64,000 bases of DNA from Kordia sp. (GCA_002733415.1 NVVR01000001.1:10493-74492), one strand, 5' to 3'; shown: positions 28,376 through 37,791, counted from the first letter of the stretch. The notes: generated from the sequence alone by a model not told the origin. Translations and numbers: made by a program.

Positions 28376-29167
28376 TTATTTTAAGCCGTTCTTCAGTAAG
28401 GCAGAAACATCAGTAGGGATGGCTACATTTATATACGGATACGTAACCCCAGATAAATATAATCCATTAGCAAAGGATGGTTTTTTATCTTGAATATTTA
28501 ATTGTTCATCAAGTATTTTTTTAAATGTTTCTAAAGTTATTTTTCCTGTTCCAACTCGTAATAAAAAAGAGACTAATAAACGTATCATGCCTCTTAAAAA
28601 TCGATTTGCAGTTATGGTAAATCGCAAACGTTGTTCCGTTGCATCTACAAATAATTTTGCATGTGTAACGTGACAAATGGTGTGATTGTGTAAGTGAGGT
28701 TGCTTACAAACCGCTTCAAAGTTGTTGTATTGTGGAATTAGTGCTGCCGCTTTTTTCATAGCGTTAAAATCGAGGTTTTCCAATTCATAATAAGAGCTGT
28801 ATTTTCCTAAAACAGGATCCTTATATAGATGAATAAAATAGTCGTATGTTCTTGAGGTTGCGTCATAACGAGCATGTTGTCGTTCTTCAACTTCTATAAT
28901 ATCATACACCACAATATCATTGGGTAAATGCTTGTTTAAGCGAAACTTTAAGTCAAAATTAAAAGCTTCTTTAATAGTAATGTTTAAAAAGTATTGACTA
29001 GCATGAACACCAGCATCTGTACGACCACAACCAAAAACAGTAATATCAGTTTTAAAAATACATTTTAATTTTTCTTCAATAGTTCCTTGTACGGTGGGAG
29101 CATTGGGTTGGCTTTGCCAACCATGATAATTACCACCGTAATAACCTAAATGTAAAAAATATTTCAT
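28376..29167 (-). CDS. truA: tRNA pseudouridine(38-40) synthase
   Basis: A 263-residue cytosolic enzyme that converts uridines 38-40 of the tRNA anticodon stem to pseudouridine. The N-terminal YGGNYHGWQSQP and the catalytic motif GCGRTDAGVHA (Asp51) are exact for TruA, as are HARYDATSRTYDY and RFLRGMIRLLV near the C-terminal half. Length matches the bacterial family. It lies downstream of the PhnA gene but is separated from it by a terminator, so it probably has its own promoter. Confidence 0.96.
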   Translation of the reverse strand: MKYFLHLGYYGGNYHGWQSQPNAPTVQGTIEEKLKCIFKTDITVFGCGRTDAGVHASQYFLNITIKEAFNFDLKFRLNKHLPNDIVVYDIIEVEERQHARYDATSRTYDYFIHLYKDPVLGKYSSYYELENLDFNAMKKAAALIPQYNNFEAVCKQPHLHNHTICHVTHAKLFVDATEQRLRFTITANRFLRGMIRLLVSFLLRVGTGKITLETFKKILDEQLNIQDKKPSFANGLYLSGVTYPYINVAIPTDVSALLKNGLK

Positions 29168-29190
29168 GTACTAATTTGGTTGAAATTATT

Positions 29191-29220
29191 CCAAAAAAAA
29201 CCACTCGGCTGAGTGGTTTG
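29191..29220 (-). terminator. Rho-independent terminator of the PhnA/YjdM gene
   Basis: On the minus strand AAACCACTC and GAGTGGTTT pair across a 4-nt loop (29198-29219) and are followed by a run of eight T residues (29193-29200 on the complement). Confidence 0.8.
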
Positions 29221-29238
29221 ATTTCCTTGAAGAGGACC

Positions 29239-29844
29239 TTATTGCCCTCCTTCTTTTGTTTTTTTAACGTACTGAGTTAAGATAACAATATGTAGTCCAT
29301 CAACTCTACCTTCAATTTGTTCAGCATTATCCCAAACTAAAGAAATACGGTGTACAGGTGCACCACGTTTAGCTGTGAAGTTTGCTCCTTTAACTACTAA
29401 ATCTTTAATTAAAACAACTGAGTCACCGTTGCTTAAAATGTTTCCATTAGCATCCTTGTGTATTATTTTATCCTCATCTTCTTCGTCACCATCCCCCATT
29501 TTGTTAGCCCATTCGGCCATTTCTTCATCTAAATACATCATGTCTAATAAGTCCTGACTCCATCCAAATTTCTTTAAACGGTGTAGCATTCTCCAAGCGA
29601 CAACTTGTACAGCAGGTGTTTCACTCCACATACTATCATTTAAGCAGCGCCAGTGATTAGAATTCATTGTTTCAGGATCTTCAATTTGTGAGTGACATGT
29701 ATTACAAAGCAAAATACTTTTATCCAGCTCTTCTTCTTTTTCTGGAACAGGAGGGATGTTATATACTTTTAAGCTTTCTGCAGATGTACATAACTCACAA
29801 GATGAGTTACTACGGGTATGTAATTTTTTTTCTATGACACTCAT
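29239..29844 (-). CDS. PhnA/YjdM family zinc-ribbon protein
   Basis: A 201-residue protein with an N-terminal zinc ribbon: CELC (16-19) and CNTC (47-50), then a helical region and the PhnA C-terminal domain with DANGNILSNGDSVVLIKDL and VKGANFTAKRG. Despite the name, PhnA is not shown to act in phosphonate uptake; its function is unclear. The start is placed at the ATG of MSVIEKKL because the 34 upstream residues in frame lie in the shared promoter region and do not resemble the family. It is divergent from the ABC-F gene and ends at its own terminator. Confidence 0.9.
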   Translation of the reverse strand: MSVIEKKLHTRSNSSCELCTSAESLKVYNIPPVPEKEEELDKSILLCNTCHSQIEDPETMNSNHWRCLNDSMWSETPAVQVVAWRMLHRLKKFGWSQDLLDMMYLDEEMAEWANKMGDGDEEDEDKIIHKDANGNILSNGDSVVLIKDLVVKGANFTAKRGAPVHRISLVWDNAEQIEGRVDGLHIVILTQYVKKTKEGGQ

Positions 29845-29911
29845 TATTATTGATTTTATTAAAAGATGATAACAAAAATACAATTTTAAACGGAATGTTA
29901 TTGGATTCCTT

Positions 29912-29942
29912 TTTGCTGATGTCAAGCAATTCTTTAGTTTTG
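29912..29942 (+). promoter_or_regulatory. Consensus Bacteroidetes promoter for the ABC-F gene
   Basis: TTTG (29912-29915), exactly 19 nt, then TAGTTTTG (29935-29942): a full match to TTTG-N19-TAnnTTTG. Transcription would start near 29949, giving a very short leader before the ATG at 29962. Confidence 0.65.
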
Positions 29943-29961
29943 CCATCTTAAAGTATATAAT

Positions 29962-31599
29962 ATGATTTCAGTAGATAATCTAGCAGTAGAATTTAGCGGA
30001 CATACCCTATTTAGTGATGTGTCATTCGTTATAAATGAGAATGATAAAATTGCCTTAATGGGTAAAAATGGAGCAGGAAAATCTACTATGATGAAAATCA
30101 TAGCTGGTGTACAACAAGGCACCCGAGGTCATGTGCGTCACCCAAAAGATGCAGTTATTGCTTATTTGCCACAACATTTATTGACGGACGATGACTGTAC
30201 AGTTGTAGAAGAAGCATCAAAAGCCTTTAAGCATGTTTTTGATATGCGCGATGAAATGGATGCGCTAAATAAACAGTTGGAAACCCGTACAGATTACGAT
30301 TCTGATGAGTACATGAAAATTATTGAAAAGGTTTCAGAACTAGGGGAGGTTTTTTATGCTTTAGAAGAAATTAATTATGAAGCTGAGGTTGAAAAAGGAT
30401 TAAAAGGACTTGGTTTTAAGCAATCTGATTTTACCAGAGCTACAAGTGAATTTAGTGGTGGTTGGCGTATGCGTATTGAATTGGTTAAAATATTGCTACA
30501 AAAACCAGATTTAATTTTATTAGATGAACCTACCAATCACGTAGATATTGAGTCGGTTGTTTGGTTAGAGGATTTCCTATTAAATAAAGCGAAGGCAGTT
30601 GTAGTTATTTCTCATGACAAGGCTTTTATTGATAATATTACCAATAGAACTATTGAAGTTACAATGGGAAAAATATACGATTATAAGGCTAATTATACGC
30701 ATTACTTACAATTACGAAAAGAGCGTTTATCACACCAAATAAAAGCCCACAAAGAACAACAAAGATTTATTGCAGATAATCAGGCATTTATTGATCGTTT
30801 TAAAGGGACTTTCTCTAAAACAAATCAAGTAACTTCACGCGAACGAATGTTGGAGAAATTGGAGATTATTGAAATTGATGAGGTAGATAAATCTGCATTA
30901 CGATTGCGTTTTCCTCCAGCAGTACGTTCAGGAGATTACCCTGTAATAGCAGAAAATTTATCAAAATCATATGGTGATCATGTAGTTTTTTATGGTGCAA
31001 ATATGACTATTGAAAGAGGCGAAAAGGTTTCTTTTGTAGGTAGGAATGGTGAGGGGAAATCTACAATGATTAAAGCGATAATGGGTCAGATTGATTATGA
31101 AGGGAAATGCGATTTAGGACACAATGCTAAAGTGGGGTATTTCGCACAAAATCAAGCGGCCTTGTTAGATGAGACTTTAACTGTATTCCAAACTGTTGAT
31201 GATGTAGCAGAGGGAGATATTCGTACAAACATTAAAAATATTCTTGGACGTTTTATGTTTGGTGGGGATGATATTGACAAAAAAGTAGCGAATTTGTCAG
31301 GAGGAGAAAAAACACGTTTGGCAATGGTGAAATTATTGTTAGAACCGGTGAATGTATTGATATTGGATGAGCCTACGAATCACTTAGATTTAAAATCAAA
31401 AGATGTTTTAAAAGAAGCATTACAGGCTTTTGACGGAACATTAATATTAGTATCGCATGATCGTGATTTCTTACAAGGCTTGTCACAGAAAGTATTTGAA
31501 TTTAAAGACCAACGTGTCATAGAACACTTTGAATCTATTGATGATTTTTTAGTAAGAAACAGAATTGAAAATTTAAAAGAAATTGACTTGAAGGCTTAA
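29962..31599 (+). CDS. ABC-F family ribosome-associated ATPase
   Basis: A 545-residue cytosolic protein with two ABC domains and no membrane segment. Walker A motifs are GKNGAGKST (34-42) and GRNGEGKST (360-368); signatures are FSGGWRMRIELV and LSGGEKTRLAMV; Walker B motifs read LILLDEPTNHVD and LILDEPTNHLD. The charged linker between the domains (around 240-300) is the P-site tRNA interaction motif region. ABC-F proteins act on the ribosome as translation factors or give antibiotic protection. The length and LKSKDVLKEAL context resemble the housekeeping YbiT/EttA-like group; resistance function is not indicated. Confidence 0.93.
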   Translation: MISVDNLAVEFSGHTLFSDVSFVINENDKIALMGKNGAGKSTMMKIIAGVQQGTRGHVRHPKDAVIAYLPQHLLTDDDCTVVEEASKAFKHVFDMRDEMDALNKQLETRTDYDSDEYMKIIEKVSELGEVFYALEEINYEAEVEKGLKGLGFKQSDFTRATSEFSGGWRMRIELVKILLQKPDLILLDEPTNHVDIESVVWLEDFLLNKAKAVVVISHDKAFIDNITNRTIEVTMGKIYDYKANYTHYLQLRKERLSHQIKAHKEQQRFIADNQAFIDRFKGTFSKTNQVTSRERMLEKLEIIEIDEVDKSALRLRFPPAVRSGDYPVIAENLSKSYGDHVVFYGANMTIERGEKVSFVGRNGEGKSTMIKAIMGQIDYEGKCDLGHNAKVGYFAQNQAALLDETLTVFQTVDDVAEGDIRTNIKNILGRFMFGGDDIDKKVANLSGGEKTRLAMVKLLLEPVNVLILDEPTNHLDLKSKDVLKEALQAFDGTLILVSHDRDFLQGLSQKVFEFKDQRVIEHFESIDDFLVRNRIENLKEIDLKA

Positions 31600-31610
31600 A
31601 GTACTTTTTT

Positions 31611-31636
31611 CTTGAGGAGAAGGTTAGGATGAGGTG
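31611..31636. repeat. Dispersed intergenic repeat (GAGGAGAAGG-TTAGGATGAGGTG type)
   Basis: CTTGAGGAGAAGGTTAGGAT followed by GAGGTG, 12 nt after the ABC-F stop. The trailing AGGATGAGGTG or AGGTGAGGT is shared with copies near 34.53 and 62.13 kb. Confidence 0.5.
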
Positions 31637-31654
31637 TTTTTAGAAAGAAGTCTA

Positions 31655-32608
31655 TTATAGCTTTCTTTCAGCCTTTAATATTTCACTAACTGCCGCTTGG
31701 TAAGTTCTTGGGTTACCAGCTTTTTTAATTTTTTTATAGGTTTTTTGGGGATTGTCAAATGATTGAGAAAAGAATTCCCAAAAGCCTAGCATTTTCATCT
31801 TAATAGGTGTTGGTCCTGAAAGCGCTGCATCGTATTCCTTATAAATTTTATCATGGAATTCACTAAAGGCATCCCACCTGTTTTTGGGATATTCAGTAGT
31901 GTTATTTTTAATCATGCTTGGTAAAAAGGGATCAGCAATTAACCCTCTTCCAATCATCCAATGATCAATTTTCGGAAAACGGCTTTGTAACTCTCTAAAT
32001 TTTATTACAGAGGTAATATCTCCATTATAGTATAGCTTTTGTTTGGACGTGTCTAAACAGCGCTCAAACGAATCTAAATCAACACCTCCTTTGTATAGTT
32101 GTTTTCCTATTCGTGCATGAATAGCAATATTCTTAATAGGATATTTCTCTAGGATAGGAAATACATCTAAAATTTCTTCAGGGTTTTCATAACCCATTCG
32201 CATTTTCATGGAAACGGTAATGTCAGTTTCTGAATGTACTCGGTCTAGAATATGATCTATTTTTTCTGGGTTACATATTAATCCAGATCCCATTCCGCGT
32301 TTGGTAACCATGGGGTAAGGGCAGCCTAAATTCCAGTTCAATTCCGTATATCCTAATTCCTGAACGTACTTGGTTACAAACAAAAATTCATCCGCATCAT
32401 TAGTCATGATTTGCGGAATTATTTCGGGAACTGTATTGTTTTCGAAGAGTAAATCACGCTCATAAGAACCTTTAATTTTCATCTTTCCGTTCAAACGGAT
32501 ATAAGGGGAGTAGAACGTGTCTATTCCTCCAAAATACTCGTTAAAAGCGTTTCGAAAGCGAAAATCTGTAAATCCTTGTAAAGGGGATGAAAGTAATGTA
32601 AAGCTCAT
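31655..32608 (-). CDS. tRNA-dihydrouridine synthase family protein
   Basis: A 317-residue FMN-dependent TIM-barrel enzyme that reduces uridine in tRNA. LLSSPLQGFTDFRFR at the start and NLGCPYPMVTKRGMGSGL (catalytic Cys96) are diagnostic; MKMRMGYENPEE, IHARIGKQLYKGG and MIGRGLIADPFL complete the FMN and RNA binding sites. The substrate position cannot be assigned; it resembles the DusC-like branch by length. It is convergent with the ABC-F gene. Confidence 0.93.
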   Translation of the reverse strand: MSFTLLSSPLQGFTDFRFRNAFNEYFGGIDTFYSPYIRLNGKMKIKGSYERDLLFENNTVPEIIPQIMTNDADEFLFVTKYVQELGYTELNWNLGCPYPMVTKRGMGSGLICNPEKIDHILDRVHSETDITVSMKMRMGYENPEEILDVFPILEKYPIKNIAIHARIGKQLYKGGVDLDSFERCLDTSKQKLYYNGDITSVIKFRELQSRFPKIDHWMIGRGLIADPFLPSMIKNNTTEYPKNRWDAFSEFHDKIYKEYDAALSGPTPIKMKMLGFWEFFSQSFDNPQKTYKKIKKAGNPRTYQAAVSEILKAERKL

Positions 32609-32659
32609 GTAGTATATTATGAGGCAAATATAAGCTACTTTAAATAATTAGTCATAACT

Positions 32660-32689
32660 AAAAAAGAGAGCGTATGCCTCTCTTTTTTA
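32660..32689 (-). terminator. Rho-independent terminator of the outer-membrane protein gene
   Basis: Arms AAAAAAGAGAG and CTCTCTTTTTT pair around GCGTATGC-like loop sequence, with T runs on both strands. On the minus strand it lies 21 nt after the stop at 32710. Confidence 0.75.
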
Positions 32690-32709
32690 GTATAGTTGAG
32701 ATGTTTTTT

Positions 32710-33333
32710 TTAGAACTTAGCGCCAATACTTAAATTGATAGCTGTTAATCCAACTTTTCTTTTTATAGAGTCATTATAGTTAATGTAAGTATTTGAATTA
32801 TAATCATAATAAGAGTCATAATCATCATCATCACCAAATTCTCTTGCTTTAGTAAACACAAAATCTAAACCAACAGCTAGTACATTAAATCTGAATTTTA
32901 ATTCAGGATTAAACATCATGCCGCCACCAATAAAATCACTTCCTCCAGTATATCTGTTTTCAGAATAGATAATATTATAACCGAAATTTATATTTGCTTC
33001 TAACCCTAAATTAGGTTTGAATTCAATAATATTAGCAAAGCCAACATTCAATATAGAGCCTTGAACTGTCGATCCATTATCACCAAAATATGTAGCTCCT
33101 CTAAACCAAACGGTTTTAAAACCTGGTCTCCATAAATCACTTGACCCGAAATACCAAACATTTCCAAGTTTAAGGCCAAACCCTGAGTCTCCTTTGTTAA
33201 AATCGGTAGTAACAATGCCCCCGAATGACTCTACATAGAATCCGTTTTTAATTAGCTTTGAGTCTACTGCTTCATCTTGTGCATTTGCTCCAATAAACAG
33301 GCAGATTGCTAAAAGTGTGAAAATCTTTTTCAT
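32710..33333 (-). CDS. Outer-membrane beta-barrel protein
   Basis: A 207-residue protein with an 18-residue signal peptide (MKKIFTLLAICLFIGANA), then alternating strands such as GFGLKLGNVWYFG and LGLEANINFGYNII, ending INLSIGAKF, as in small barrels of the OMP_b-brl class. A Tyr/Asp/Asn-rich loop (about 172-190) is probably extracellular. Function unknown; it is monocistronic with its own terminator. Confidence 0.8.
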   Translation of the reverse strand: MKKIFTLLAICLFIGANAQDEAVDSKLIKNGFYVESFGGIVTTDFNKGDSGFGLKLGNVWYFGSSDLWRPGFKTVWFRGATYFGDNGSTVQGSILNVGFANIIEFKPNLGLEANINFGYNIIYSENRYTGGSDFIGGGMMFNPELKFRFNVLAVGLDFVFTKAREFGDDDDYDSYYDYNSNTYINYNDSIKRKVGLTAINLSIGAKF

Positions 33334-33405
33334 TATAAATATTAAGTTAATTTATTAGTTGGTAAAAGTATGGTTTTTATAAAAATTAAAACAATATTTA
33401 GAGCT

Positions 33406-34515
33406 CTATTGCGTTTGTTTCCCCAAAAAAATAAAAGCACCAACAACGGCAATAATACATAGCGCTAAAAAGAATATTTTCCAGAACGAGTATGGCCTGT
33501 TTCCTTCAATAACTCCACTCTGTCCGTTTACATAAAAATGGTATTTTTTGTTATTAAATATATAGGAAGATATGTATATAGGTAACAAAATATGTTTAAA
33601 AGTTTCATCACTTAGTTTCATGTTTAATTGTGATACGCGCTGGGTATCACCACCAATATCTTGTCGAGCCCATCCGTTAGCAATTTGCTTGGCTTTTTCA
33701 GTAGATTTTAAATGACCGTTTTCAAGCGATAAAGTGTATTTTTCAGTCACAAACCCTGCTAAATAACTGGAGCTAAAAGACTCTAATTGATCTAAGTTCC
33801 AATGGGTTATTTTATTGGGAATAGTATCCTTTTTTTTCTCTGAAGCACTAATCAACGTATCGTCAACAAACCCACTAATAGCTCCTGAAGCATAGGTCCA
33901 TCGTGTTTTTTGGACTTGACGCGTACGTGTAACGTTTTTACCGTTAACGGTGGTATTGTAGCTTTCGGTTACATAGTAATAATCTCCACGTTGCCCTTCA
34001 TATTCGCCATTTAATTCAGCGTCAAATGTCCAATACGGAACATATAATCCTTTTGTTTTTTCAGGGTCTAAAGCAGCACGTTTTAGTTTGTTTGGTGCAA
34101 ACCATAAACCAGTTACCCATTTTTTAAAAATAGCGTGTGATTGTTTGTGATCAAATTGAAAAGGAAGTACTGCCCCGGGTAAAATCCAATCTTCATTATA
34201 CGCATCTTCGACAATTAAAGGTTGACTGCAATATACGCAATGTAAGGATTTGTAGTTTTCTTCTACATGCTGATTGGCTCCACAAGTTTTGCAATGCAAC
34301 ATACTGATTTTTTCAGTATGCGATTGCGCTCCCATTTTTTCTAAATAGGGCTGTAATTCTAATTCTTCAAATGCAGTTTCAGAAGTAGGAATTGTTTCTT
34401 CATGATTACAATAACCGCATTTTATTACTGAAGAACCAGGTTTGTATTTTAGCTCAGAACCACAATTAACACATGCTTTTTTATGTTCTGAACGCTTAGG
34501 AGTTTCTTGATTCAT
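33406..34515 (-). CDS. Zinc-ribbon membrane protein (YdjG-like), partner of SPFH protein
   Basis: A 369-residue protein with two rubredoxin-type zinc ribbons: CVNCGSELK...CGYC (about 15-36) and CKTCGANQH...CVYC (about 74-95). A central domain with GLYVPYWTFDAEL and VTRTRQVQKTRW follows, and one C-terminal membrane helix lies at about 344-364. The domain order resembles B. subtilis YdjG. Its upstream neighbour on the same strand is an SPFH protein resembling YdjI, the same pairing as in the ydjFGHI operon. In Bacillus that system is linked to PspA and membrane stress; transfer of that role here is inference. A dispersed repeat lies in the 85-nt gap between them. Confidence 0.8.
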   Translation of the reverse strand: MNQETPKRSEHKKACVNCGSELKYKPGSSVIKCGYCNHEETIPTSETAFEELELQPYLEKMGAQSHTEKISMLHCKTCGANQHVEENYKSLHCVYCSQPLIVEDAYNEDWILPGAVLPFQFDHKQSHAIFKKWVTGLWFAPNKLKRAALDPEKTKGLYVPYWTFDAELNGEYEGQRGDYYYVTESYNTTVNGKNVTRTRQVQKTRWTYASGAISGFVDDTLISASEKKKDTIPNKITHWNLDQLESFSSSYLAGFVTEKYTLSLENGHLKSTEKAKQIANGWARQDIGGDTQRVSQLNMKLSDETFKHILLPIYISSYIFNNKKYHFYVNGQSGVIEGNRPYSFWKIFFLALCIIAVVGAFIFLGKQTQ

Positions 34516-34532
34516 TTATAAGTTGAAAATAT

Positions 34533-34566
34533 CACCTCACCTTATTCCTCTCCCATAGGGAGAGGA
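34533..34566. repeat. Dispersed palindromic repeat (CCTCTCCC/GGGAGAGG)
   Basis: TCCTCTCCC and GGGAGAGGA pair across ATA; on the minus strand the hairpin is followed by ATAAGGTGAGGT, the tail shared with other copies in the window. It lies between the SPFH and zinc-ribbon genes and could attenuate or stabilise the transcript. Confidence 0.65.
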
Positions 34567-34600
34567 AGTTTAGATAAGTTTATTTTATGAATGTTATGTT

Positions 34601-35734
34601 CTAATTATTTGGTAATGGTGGTGGCGCTGAACCTAACAAAGTTTGTAATTCAGGCACCGAATTCAAAGCAGTCCAATTTGCCATACCTTGTTTCCAAACT
34701 AATGTATTTGCATCAACTGATTTTGAGGCAAACAAACTACTTAAGCCTTCAAAAGTTACTGGTCCAGATTGCTGTCCGTTTGTTGCGTAAAAATAGTGTG
34801 CTTGTTGTGGTAATGGAGGGGGCATTGCTCCGGTATTTTGTGTCGGCGTCGCTGACGTTGTTTGACTTTGTGGGTTAAGCATTCCTCCCATTTGTTGCGC
34901 CATGGCAAAGCCCATTCCCATTCCTATCCCTGCTCCAGCAGCTCCTGATTCGTTAGCTGCAGCAATTTCCATAGCTTTTGCTGCCTTGAATTTCGTTAAC
35001 TTGTCTAGGTTTATTTTATTAAGTCTGCTATATTCAAAAATTTCTTTTTTCAATTTTTCAGGCATCGATACATTTTCGATGAAGAATTTCTCTAATGAGA
35101 TCCCTACAGAGTCAAACTCAGGATTCATTACCTCTAAACAAGTTTCTGATAACTCATTGGTATTGGCGGCATACAATTCAATAGGAAGGTTTGCTTCTCC
35201 AATAATATCAGTAAATCGAGTAGAAATTAAGCTTTTTAGGTGCTCATTAATTTCGAAACTAGTAAAGTGATTATCAGTACCAACAATATCGGTAATAAAT
35301 TTTCCTGCGTCATTAATTTTGAATGCATAGGTACCAAAAGCACGTACTTCAACAAAACCAAAACGATCATCGTTTAGGGTTACAGGATTTTTAGTACCCC
35401 ATTTTTCATCGGTGAATAATCGAGAACTTACAAAGTATACTTCTGCTTTAAACGGACTATTAAATCCATATTTCCACCCTTTTAAAGTAGCGAGCAGAGG
35501 TAAGTTTTGAGTGTTTAAAGTGTAAGTCCCTGGATTAAAGACATCGGCTAATTGGCCTTCATTAATAAAAACAGCTATTTGTCCTTCACGAACAATTAAT
35601 TGAGCTTCGTTTTTAATTTCATTTTGGTAACGTTCAAACCTATGAACTATAGTGTCATTGGAGCTGTCAAGCCATTCAATAATATCTATAAATTCGTGAC
35701 TTAACTTCTTTTTTATTTCGTCAAAAATGCCCAT
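34601..35734 (-). CDS. SPFH/band-7 domain protein with C-terminal GYF_2 (DUF4339) domain
   Basis: A 377-residue protein. Residues 25-235 form an SPFH domain of the YdjI/virion-core-like type (QIAVFINEGQLADVFNPGTY, FGTYAFKINDAGKF). A Gly/Ala/Met-rich segment (GAAGAGIGMGMGFAMAQQMG) and a Pro/Gln linker follow. The GYF_2 domain about 310-367 has YFYATNGQQSGPV and WKQGMANWTAL; the tail PPPLPNN could bind GYF-like domains in turn. It probably forms oligomers at the membrane. It is the first gene of the pair with the zinc-ribbon protein; no PspA gene is nearby. Confidence 0.88.
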   Translation of the reverse strand: MGIFDEIKKKLSHEFIDIIEWLDSSNDTIVHRFERYQNEIKNEAQLIVREGQIAVFINEGQLADVFNPGTYTLNTQNLPLLATLKGWKYGFNSPFKAEVYFVSSRLFTDEKWGTKNPVTLNDDRFGFVEVRAFGTYAFKINDAGKFITDIVGTDNHFTSFEINEHLKSLISTRFTDIIGEANLPIELYAANTNELSETCLEVMNPEFDSVGISLEKFFIENVSMPEKLKKEIFEYSRLNKINLDKLTKFKAAKAMEIAAANESGAAGAGIGMGMGFAMAQQMGGMLNPQSQTTSATPTQNTGAMPPPLPQQAHYFYATNGQQSGPVTFEGLSSLFASKSVDANTLVWKQGMANWTALNSVPELQTLLGSAPPPLPNN

Positions 35735-35898
35735 TTATTAAAATTTAAATTGATTGTCTACAAGATAATAAAATCTTTTAAAATAGACTTGGTATCCTAA
35801 TGTTTATCAATAAATAGAAAGAATTAACAGAGATGTAACAATAGATTAATAATCATATTTTATCTTTAGCAATTATACATGAATCGCATAAATTGATT

Positions 35899-36351
35899 AT
35901 GAGGACTTTTAAGCTAGATTTTGATGATTTTTTAGATGATGACTTTGAGTTATTAGCGATTCATACTACATTAGAATCGTATCATTTAGCTTATTTTATG
36001 AATCTTACCTTTGATATTCAGTTTAAGAAATCTGAGTTAATTCAAGATTTCGATTTTTACGAGTTCAATGATGAGAAAAATAAATCCTTATGGAATTTAG
36101 TCGCTAATAAAGGCGTTCAAGAACAAGCGGATACTTTAGAAGAACAAAGCACCTTGTTTTTTGAAGCAAAAAGTAACCGGGTATATTTATTACCAGAATA
36201 TAAAAAGGTTGATTACCTTGTTAAGATTGAACACAACACGTATAATACTCAAAATTTGATTTCAAAAATGAATACTATTCCACAAATTATCACAACATTT
36301 GTAATAGATGTGCCAACATTGAAATCGAAAAATAATTTAATTTTTTACTAA
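35899..36351 (+). CDS. IPExxxVDY family protein
   Basis: A 150-residue cytosolic protein of unknown function found in Flavobacteriia, typically just before pyk. The family motif is present as LPEYKKVDY (about 97-105), with Leu for the first Ile. It opens FKLDFDDFLDDDFELLAIH, which is rich in acidic residues. The ATG at 35899 is chosen over the TTG at 35893. Its stop is 8 nt before pyk, so the genes are co-transcribed; rnc, often upstream in relatives from memory, is absent here. Confidence 0.85.
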   Translation: MRTFKLDFDDFLDDDFELLAIHTTLESYHLAYFMNLTFDIQFKKSELIQDFDFYEFNDEKNKSLWNLVANKGVQEQADTLEEQSTLFFEAKSNRVYLLPEYKKVDYLVKIEHNTYNTQNLISKMNTIPQIITTFVIDVPTLKSKNNLIFY

Positions 36352-36359
36352 TAGTACAG

Positions 36360-37781
36360 ATGAAGAAAACAAAAATAGTAGCAACCCTAGGTCCTGCAAG
36401 TTCTGATGAAGAAACGATTCACCAAATGATTAAAGCAGGTGTGGATGTTTTTAGAATAAACTTTTCTCATGCTGATTATGATAATGTAAAGAAGTGTATA
36501 CAGATTATCAGGGATTTAAGTGAAAAGCATAAATATAATACGGCAATTTTAGGAGATTTACAAGGACCTAAACTTCGTGTTGGTGTAATGAAAGATGATG
36601 TAATTGTAAATGATGGAGATGTAATAAAATTTTGTACTGGTGAGCCGTTTATCGGTGACTCGAATAAGGTTTTTATGAATTACGAAAAATTCCCTGAAGA
36701 TGTAAAAGCTGGGGAACGTATTTTATTAGATGATGGAAAGCTTATTTTTGAAGTAAAGAATACTAATGGTAAGGATGAGGTTGAAGCTATTGTTATTCAA
36801 GGTGGAGCCTTAAACTCTAAAAAGGGAGTAAACCTACCAAATACAGCAATATCACTTCCAGCATTGACTGAAAAAGATCTTAAAGATGCAGTTTTTGCTA
36901 TTGAACAAAAAGTTGATTGGATTGCGCTTTCATTTGTTAGAGATGCAGATGATTTAGAATTGTTACAGGATTTAATAAGTAAGCATTCAGCATATAAAAT
37001 ACCGATTATAGCAAAAATAGAAAAGCCAGAAGCGGTAAAAAACATAGATAGAATAATTGGTTTTTGCGATGGATTAATGGTTGCGAGAGGAGATTTAGGT
37101 GTTGAAATTCCGGCCGAAGAAGTGCCATTAATTCAGAAACAATTAGTACTAAGAGCTAAAAAAGCAAGAATTCCAGTAATTATAGCTACCCAAATGATGG
37201 AGACTATGATTACAAGTTTAACGCCAACTAGAGCAGAGGTTAATGATGTTGCCAATTCTGTAATGGATGGGGCCGATGCTGTTATGTTATCTGGGGAAAC
37301 ATCTGTAGGAAAATACCCGGTAGAAGTTATTGAAACGATGACAAGAATTATTAATAGTGTTGAAAATTCACCATTAATTACAGTTCCTGAACTTCCGCCA
37401 CATGTTAAAACAGCACGTTATATTACGAAATCTATTTGTTATCATGCAGCTCATATGGCTGATGAAATTGATGCGAAAGCAATTTGTACTTTAACAAATT
37501 CAGGATATACTGCATTTCAAATTTCCGCGTGGAGACCGAATGCACATATTTTAGCATTTACTTCTAATAAAAACATCCTTTCTCGATTGAGTTTATTATG
37601 GGGAGTTAAAGGAATTTATTATGATAAGTTTGTAAGTACGGATGATACTGTAGAGGATGTAAATCAAATTGCACACGACCGTGGATTTGTAGAAAAAGGA
37701 GATTACTTAATCAATTTAGCTGCCATGCCTATTGTTAAAAAGGGTATGGTGAATACTTTAAGAGTTTCTGTGATAGAATAA
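36360..37781 (+). CDS. pyk: Pyruvate kinase
   Basis: A 473-residue glycolytic enzyme that transfers phosphate from phosphoenolpyruvate to ADP. Signatures: KTKIVATLGPASS, FRINFSHAD, GDLQGPKLRVG, the active-site helix PIIAKIEKPEAV, MVARGDLGVEIP, IATQMMETM and MLSGETSVGKYP. All catalytic residues appear intact and the length is standard. It lies between the IPExxxVDY gene (8 nt) and a mercaptopyruvate sulfurtransferase gene (10 nt) in one operon. Confidence 0.97.
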   Translation: MKKTKIVATLGPASSDEETIHQMIKAGVDVFRINFSHADYDNVKKCIQIIRDLSEKHKYNTAILGDLQGPKLRVGVMKDDVIVNDGDVIKFCTGEPFIGDSNKVFMNYEKFPEDVKAGERILLDDGKLIFEVKNTNGKDEVEAIVIQGGALNSKKGVNLPNTAISLPALTEKDLKDAVFAIEQKVDWIALSFVRDADDLELLQDLISKHSAYKIPIIAKIEKPEAVKNIDRIIGFCDGLMVARGDLGVEIPAEEVPLIQKQLVLRAKKARIPVIIATQMMETMITSLTPTRAEVNDVANSVMDGADAVMLSGETSVGKYPVEVIETMTRIINSVENSPLITVPELPPHVKTARYITKSICYHAAHMADEIDAKAICTLTNSGYTAFQISAWRPNAHILAFTSNKNILSRLSLLWGVKGIYYDKFVSTDDTVEDVNQIAHDRGFVEKGDYLINLAAMPIVKKGMVNTLRVSVIE

Positions 37782-37791
37782 TTTTAAATAC

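Noticed and set aside
29844-29946. Longer N-terminus for the PhnA protein
   Set aside because: The 34 extra residues lie in the divergent promoter region and do not match the family start MSVIEKKL.
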